Below are positions 60,673 to 64,000 of a stretch of 64,000 nucleotides of DNA, piece by piece. The position numbers and the translations under genes are program-made. Where the stretch lies: positions 1 to 64,000 of the forward strand of contig JOGW01000012.1 of NCBI GenBank assembly GCA_000721375.1, read 5' to 3'. Below the pieces are notes generated by a model. That model was not told the DNA's origin. It worked only from the letters and a program-made list of their open reading frames with translations, and ran no database searches. Origin of the DNA: Streptomyces sp. NRRL B-3428 (GTDB lineage Bacteria > Actinomycetota > Actinomycetes > Streptomycetales > Streptomycetaceae). Numbering within the stretch: position 1 is the first letter of the stretch; each line of letters begins with the position of its first letter.

Positions 60673-61062
60673 TCAGTACTCGCCCGACGCCCTCAACTCA
60701 TCCAACACCGCAGCCGAATTCTCCGGGCAGTACGCCTTCACGCCCGCGACGAGCAGTTCGTTGGCGTCCGGCTTCTTCGTGCCCCACTGCTCACCAATCG
60801 GATACAGCCCCGTATCCATCGAGAACAACCACTCCACCGAGTGCCCGGCGTCCAGTCCCGCGCACCACTCCGGTGGGTACAGCAATAGCTCCTCGTCAGT
60901 GGGCTCACCGTTGAACGTGATCTCCCGCGCGGCGCCAAGGTACGTGGCTTTCTTGTCGACGCTCGGCGAGGGTTTCGCGTCCGTCGTGCTGGGCTTGGAG
61001 TCGGAGCAGCCGGCCAGTGCGAGGCAGGCGGCGGTGAGTAAGACGGTGATGACGTGGCGCAT
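60673..61062 (-). CDS. Putative lipoprotein
   Basis: 129 residues: signal peptide HVITVLLTAACLALAGC with lipid Cys19, a Ser/Pro/Lys linker, then an exported domain with ITFNGEPTDEELLLYPPEWCAGLDAGHSVEWLF and a late cysteine (AYCPENSAAV). No family assigned. The ribosome site GGGG lies in the 3' arm of a 14-bp inverted repeat. Confidence 0.7.
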   Translation of the reverse strand: MRHVITVLLTAACLALAGCSDSKPSTTDAKPSPSVDKKATYLGAAREITFNGEPTDEELLLYPPEWCAGLDAGHSVEWLFSMDTGLYPIGEQWGTKKPDANELLVAGVKAYCPENSAAVLDELRASGEY

Positions 61063-61067
61063 AGGTC

Positions 61068-61113
61068 CCCCAGGGTGTGCGTGGCGGGGATGCTATCGCC
61101 GCACACCCTGGGG
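61068..61113. promoter_or_regulatory. 14-bp inverted repeat upstream of the lipoprotein
   Basis: CCCCAGGGTGTGCG (61068-61081) and CGCACACCCTGGGG (61100-61113), perfect, 18-base loop that includes TAGCAT on the minus strand (a -10 form). Either an operator around a promoter or an mRNA hairpin hiding the ribosome site. Confidence 0.6.
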
Positions 61114-61173
61114 TGTGTGGTGGTTTCTGTGGTTCTGCCTGCCCACGTGCGGGATGTGGTCATGCTGCCGGTC

Positions 61174-61383
61174 ATGGCGTATGCGGTGGTGATCCGGGCG
61201 GATACGGCCGCCGAGTGCACGGACGTCCTCGCCTGGATGTGCAAGCTCCTCGGGCTCGAACCGAGCTTCGCGCCACGGCAGTTGACCGGCGACCGGTGGA
61301 TCGCGCGCGCTACCCCTGCTCCTCCGGGCGGTGGCAGTAGTGCCAGTCCGCTTCGGGATGCGGCTCCGCCCCGAACATCCTGA
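61174..61383 (+). CDS. Small element protein, hypothetical
   Basis: 69 residues from the ATG at 61174: AYAVVIRADTAAECTDVLAW, CKLLGLEPSFAPRQLTGDRW. It resembles short strand-helix proteins of phages and AICEs. The start is uncertain (an ATG at 61162 is in frame) and the last 74 bases overlap the minus-strand gene at 61310, so one of the two may not be real. Confidence 0.4.
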   Translation: MAYAVVIRADTAAECTDVLAWMCKLLGLEPSFAPRQLTGDRWIARATPAPPGGGSSASPLRDAAPPRTS

Positions 61384-61492
61384 GCACGTACTCGCCGCCG
61401 CCGATCAGCATCGTTCCCGACGGTCGTCCGTGCTCGCCGACTTTGACGGCCACGGACTGCCCAGCACAAGGCCCGCCCTCAATCCCCAACAT
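61310..61492 (-). CDS. Small element protein, hypothetical
   Basis: 60 residues: MLGIEGGPCAGQSVAVKVG, GTMLIGGGEYVLRMFGAEPH, WHYCHRPEEQG. The layout (GGPC, then a Y-x-L/R strand, then a late WxYC/H) is common in short proteins of actinomycete phages and elements. AAGGTG abuts the ATG. Function unknown. Confidence 0.5.
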   Translation of the reverse strand: MLGIEGGPCAGQSVAVKVGEHGRPSGTMLIGGGEYVLRMFGAEPHPEADWHYCHRPEEQG

Positions 61493-61591
61493 CACCTTGT
61501 CGGGATCAACGGCGGGCCAGAGGCGCGAGTTACGCAGGCGGGGCAGCGGCCCTAGACAGCTCGGGCCCGCGCCTACCTCGGAGGGGGTGGG

Positions 61592-61966
61592 CTAGAAGCC
61601 GCACCACACATCTGAGCCGAAGTCGTCCAAGGTGTCGGTGCGCATCCAACCCTCCACGCCTGTACGGACGTTGCGTGCGTATGTCCAGTGCCTGGCGCTG
61701 TCACCCTCCCAGGCGCCCACCGTGTAGCAGTGGTAGTCCATCCGGTCGGACGACCCGGCGAGTCCCTTGATCGAACAGCCGGTGCTGGATCCGGACCGCA
61801 TGTTGACGCCGTCGGCGGTGGCGTTCCATGAGCCGCCGTCCCTGTCGGGCGCCGTCCTGCCGCAGTTGGCGTATGCGCTGGCAGGTGTTGCGGTGACCGC
61901 GGGCGCGATCAGGGTAGCTGCGAGAACGAATGTCGCGGCAAAGATGCGCGCCTTGGATACGGACAC
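61592..61966 (-). CDS. Secreted SH3-like domain protein
   Basis: 124 residues: signal peptide (ARIFAATFVLAATLIAPAVTA) cleaved near ASA, then an SH3-type bacterial domain with GVNMRSGSSTGCSIKGLAG, MDYHCYTVGAWEG and WTYARNVRTGVEGWMRTDTL. Four cysteines. Such domains bind peptidoglycan or other wall polymers outside the cell. GTG start with AAGGAG upstream. A 9-bp hairpin lies 31 bases before the start. Confidence 0.8.
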   Translation of the reverse strand: MSVSKARIFAATFVLAATLIAPAVTATPASAYANCGRTAPDRDGGSWNATADGVNMRSGSSTGCSIKGLAGSSDRMDYHCYTVGAWEGDSARHWTYARNVRTGVEGWMRTDTLDDFGSDVWCGF

Positions 61967-61996
61967 GGACGACTCCTTGGGGGGGTGGCAGGGATG

Positions 61997-62020
61997 GCAC
62001 GCACACCTATTTGTGCGTGC
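61997..62020. promoter_or_regulatory. Hairpin in the SH3-like gene leader
   Basis: GCACGCACA-cctatt-TGTGCGTGC, a perfect 9-bp inverted repeat upstream of the GTG at 61966. On the minus strand the loop carries AATAGG. Similar GTGTGCG arms occur upstream of the lipoprotein at 61062, so a common regulator is possible. Confidence 0.55.
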
Positions 62021-62139
62021 TCATGCCAAGGAGGGAGGCTATATAGATCAAGTTGGGGTCTGATAGGAGAAAAGCGAACAGCCTCTGAAACAAGGTCGTT
62101 TGTCTCTTTTACAGGCTGAGAATGATGCGAGGCGTTGGC

Positions 62140-62550
62140 TTAGGCGCTGGTGGAGCTCCGCCCAAACCCGCGGTTGTTGTTGGTGATGTTGACGGTCCTG
62201 CCGCCGCGCCCACCCCGCGCGGCAAGCAGCAGCAGCACCGCCACACCCGCGAACGCGCTGACCAACTGCACAGCACCCCCCGACACCCGCACCCAGTGCG
62301 CCACCGGCCGCCATGGGTTGCGCGAGCGGGTCGATGCCGTACCGCTGCGGCAGGGGCGGCCGTTCAGGGGCCTTGAAGTAGCCCGCAGGCAGCGTGTCAC
62401 GGGGTACGCCGATGAACCGGGTGGGGTTGTACGGATCGGCAACGTAGATGGGCGCTCGACGGCGAGTTCGATCTCGCCGTACACGGGCTGGGTGGTAGTC
62501 CACTGCCCGGCCGTGTGGTCGGGCAGCCGGTCGGGCAGCGGCTGATTCAT
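62140..62550 (-). pseudogene. Spd-like membrane protein gene with two frameshifts
   Basis: Frame 1 encodes the start (QPVYGEIELAVER), frame 2 the middle (PIYVADPYNPTRFIGVPRD; PAGYFKAPERPPLPQRYGID) and frame 1 again the end (VSAFAGVAVLLLLAARGG; VNITNNNRGFGRSSTSA). The pieces join to a Pro-rich domain, one membrane helix and the VNITNNN/WGxSS-type tail seen in plasmid and AICE spread proteins. The shifts lie near 62462 and in a G6 run near 62278. Degenerate, or sequencing errors at homopolymers. Confidence 0.65.
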
Positions 62551-62563
62551 GGCGTCCTCTCGG

Positions 62564-62674
62564 TCAGGCGGCGACGGCCGCGGTCTTGGGGCCGGTGCAC
62601 TGGTCGGCGTGGCCTGCCAACCACGCCGACACGAGGCTTACGGCGCGGGCAAGGTCTTCTTCGTCGCTGATCTG
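62564..62674 (-). pseudogene. Fragment of an element gene
   Basis: QISDEEDLARAVSLVSAWLAG then HADQCTGPKTAAVAA, stop, directly followed by the ribosome site and ATG of the Spd-like gene. It looks like the C-terminal end of a coding sequence whose upstream part was lost at the deletion joint with the integrase remnant. Confidence 0.5.
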
Positions 62675-63015
62675 CTAGGCGTGGCTGTGTCCGTGCTCGC
62701 AGCTCCCCCGCAACGGCGCTTACCCGACGCCCGTCGCTGCCGGCTGTGGCCGGTGTCGAGGACCTAGTGCCCCATGGGTTGCGGCACTCTCACAAGGTGT
62801 GGCTCGATGAGGAGGGCCATCCCCGCGTGGCTGTCGAGGAGCGGCTGCGGCACCGTATGCAGGGCGTCGAAGGGACCTACTCGCATACGACGCTGACGAT
62901 GGAGCTACGGATCGCGGAGTCGCTGCAGTCCCTGTGGGAAGCGTCGCTCAAGCCGGTGATCGACCGCCGGGAGTACGAGCCTGCGAGGCCGCTGCGAGCC
63001 CCGGAAACGAGTTGA
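62671..63015 (+). pseudogene. Tyrosine integrase, C-terminal remnant
   Basis: About 90 residues of integrase remain: LVPHGLRHSHKVWLDEEGHPR holds the HxxR of the catalytic box, RLRHRMQGVEGTYSHTT the His and the nucleophilic Tyr, then LQSLWEASLKPV. Sequence like this closes the integrases of Streptomyces AICEs. Everything before it, including the first catalytic Arg, is missing. An in-frame TGA at 62668 ends any upstream reading. It lies 105 bases from attR. Confidence 0.8.
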
Positions 63016-63034
63016 TCTCCCAGAAATCTCCCAC
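63016..63034. repeat. Right arm-type site for integrase
   Basis: TCTCCCAGAAATCTCCCAC, near-identical to the site at 57659-57677 and directly after the integrase stop, 85 bases before attR. Confidence 0.6.
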
Positions 63035-63119
63035 AGCGCACTGGGGAGATCATCTACGTGTCTTGCCGCTCCCCTGCGAAGCGCCCCGCGTAGTGGGTCC
63101 GATCAGGCAGTAAGCAGTC

Positions 63120-63191
63120 ATCCACCGAAACACCCCCGACCAGCACAAAGCCGCCCGTCCGGACGATCCCCCGCGTCGCCCGGGCGGACGG
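63120..63191. repeat. attR: right copy of the 72-bp direct repeat
   Basis: Identical to 57485-57556 over all 72 bases; the bases on either side differ. It marks the junction back to chromosomal sequence. Confidence 0.9.
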
Positions 63192-63251
63192 CAGCACTGT
63201 GACACCCCCCAAGAACACGGAGGGGCCCGTTCAGTGCACGCTGAGTATAGT

Positions 63252-63264
63252 TGGCTGCGAGCCA
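63252..63264. promoter_or_regulatory. TetR autoregulatory operator candidate
   Basis: TGGCT-gcg-AGCCA, a perfect palindrome with wider partial symmetry (GTTGGCT and AGCCAGTCAAC), 20 bases upstream of the TetR start. Confidence 0.5.
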
Positions 63265-63284
63265 GTCAACGCAGGAGTTTGCGA

Positions 63285-63932
63285 TTGTCCCCGCGCAGCG
63301 CATCGGTCAACGAGGAGTTGCGTCGGCGTTCCCGTGAGCGGCTGCTGCAGGCGACGGTCGAGCTCGTGGGCGAGCGCGGATACGAGGCGACCACCCTCGG
63401 CGACATCACCGACCGCGCCGGCTGCGCCCGCGGCCTCGTGTCGTACTACTTCCCCGGTAAGCGCCAGCTGCTGCAGTCCGCGGTGCACCGCCTGATGCAT
63501 CTGACGCTGGAAGCGGCGCTCGAGCGGGAGCCGCGCACCGAGGACGGCGACGAGCGTCTGGCCCGCGCCATCGACGCGATCCTGGGCCTTGCGATCGACC
63601 GGCCCATCCTGATGCGTACGCACATGGCCGGGATCCTGCAGGCCGAGGGGTTCGTGCAGTGCCCCGAGCAGCAGCGCCTCGCACAACTGCTGCGGGACAC
63701 CTGCGTACGACATGGATCACTGGACGTGGATCATGAATACCCGCTGCTGCGCGCGCAGTTGATGGGCGCGGTGTTCGCTTTGCTCATGCCCGGGGCGCCG
63801 ATGCCCCTGGCACCACTGCGGGCCGAGCTGTTCCACCGTTACGCACTGCGGTGGGAGCTCGGCGTTCCGCCGGACGGTTGCCCGCCCGACGGAACACACA
63901 CGACCGGTCAGTCGTCCCAGCGGTCGAAGTAG
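63285..63932 (+). CDS. TetR family transcriptional regulator
   Basis: 215 residues. N-terminal HTH at about 12-55: RRRSRERLLQATVELVGERG, then ATTLGDITDRAGCARGLVSYYF and PGKRQLL. The ligand domain is not assignable. TTG at 63285 was chosen because CAGGAG lies eight bases upstream and the HTH begins soon after. Before the element inserted, it probably followed the serine hydrolase terminator directly. It overlaps the 3' end of the convergent right-edge gene by 25 bases. Confidence 0.88.
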   Translation: MSPRSASVNEELRRRSRERLLQATVELVGERGYEATTLGDITDRAGCARGLVSYYFPGKRQLLQSAVHRLMHLTLEAALEREPRTEDGDERLARAIDAILGLAIDRPILMRTHMAGILQAEGFVQCPEQQRLAQLLRDTCVRHGSLDVDHEYPLLRAQLMGAVFALLMPGAPMPLAPLRAELFHRYALRWELGVPPDGCPPDGTHTTGQSSQRSK

Positions 63933-64000
63933 TCGGGCTGCGTCTGGACGTTGAGCACGTCCAGCCGGACCTTCTTCGCCGGGTCGGTACGACGATCGTT
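63908..64000 (-). CDS. C-terminal end of an unidentified gene (runs off right edge)
   Basis: The last 30 codons are visible: NDRRTDPAKKVRLDVLNVQ then TQPDYFDRWDD and TGA. The frame is open to the window edge. It converges on the TetR gene with a 25-base overlap. Too short to identify. Confidence 0.7.
   Translation of the reverse strand, partial: NDRRTDPAKKVRLDVLNVQTQPDYFDRWDD

Larger units (their letters stand above)
57485..63191. mobile_element. Decayed integrative element (AICE-type remnant)
   Basis: About 5.7 kb bounded by a perfect 72-bp direct repeat. The right end has the C-terminal part of a tyrosine integrase in the usual position next to attR. Inside are a split endonuclease VII-like pseudogene, a frameshifted Spd-like gene, small HTH and hypothetical genes, and an SH3-like secreted protein. 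The replication, excision and transfer genes and the 5' part of the integrase are absent, so it is immobile. It lies in the intergenic space between the serine hydrolase and a TetR gene, not in a tRNA. Confidence 0.85.

Overview
The window is GC-rich (about 70 percent G+C by eye), with GTG and TTG starts, strong GGAGG ribosome sites, ATGA/GTGA stop-start overlaps and many secreted or membrane proteins. Together with the gene content (complete mce operon, PucR, ROK/LacI, etfBA, M56/DUF5134, DUF6421, DUF6801) this points to the chromosome of a Streptomyces-type actinomycete. No rRNA, tRNA, CRISPR array or biosynthetic gene cluster was recognised.

Layout. 1-5.2 kb: end of a solute-binding lipoprotein, an Orn/Lys/Arg decarboxylase divergent from a LysR regulator, and a ROK kinase divergent from a LacI regulator. 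5.2-14.8 kb: a receptor-like Ser/Thr kinase, a citrate-lyase-like protein (DUF6986), a phosphodiesterase-fold hydrolase, etfB-etfA, flavin reductase, thioredoxin, PlsC, B3/4 and transglutaminase-like proteins. 14.8-23.1 kb: a DUF6421-SDR-threonine aldolase operon, a hydrolase/LLM-oxidoreductase pair divergent from PadR, GDPD, GNAT and VOC proteins. 23.3-26.9 kb: a two-gene conflict module, a small trypsin-co-occurring protein coupled to a 1077-residue trypsin-NACHT-helical-repeat protein. 27-31 kb: lipoprotein, sugar dehydrogenase, NUDIX, AAC(3)-like acetyltransferase and a lytic transglycosylase.

31.4-43.6 kb is a complete Mce lipid-import operon read on the minus strand: Mkl-type ATPase, two YrbE permeases, six Mce proteins and four Mce-associated membrane proteins, mostly joined by 1-4 base overlaps. 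Beside it (44-49 kb) lie three exported proteins and a PucR regulator. Three near-identical boxes (GGTTAC-N6-GTAACGTC) sit in the two large regulatory gaps and probably tie the mce operon to the secreted-protein genes.

49-57.5 kb: membrane proteins, an M56 peptidase, PAP2, HAD, two tandem paralogous 57-58 residue proteins that look leaderless, an SDR, a MarR-type regulator with an extra HTH, and a serine hydrolase. 57,485-63,191 is a decayed integrative element of the actinomycete AICE type. It is bounded by a perfect 72-bp direct repeat, carries only the C-terminal end of a tyrosine integrase, a frameshifted Spd-like gene and small cargo genes, and has an endonuclease VII-like gene split by a segment of about 1 kb that carries a methyltransferase. 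Chromosomal sequence resumes with a TetR regulator and the end of an unidentified gene at the right edge.
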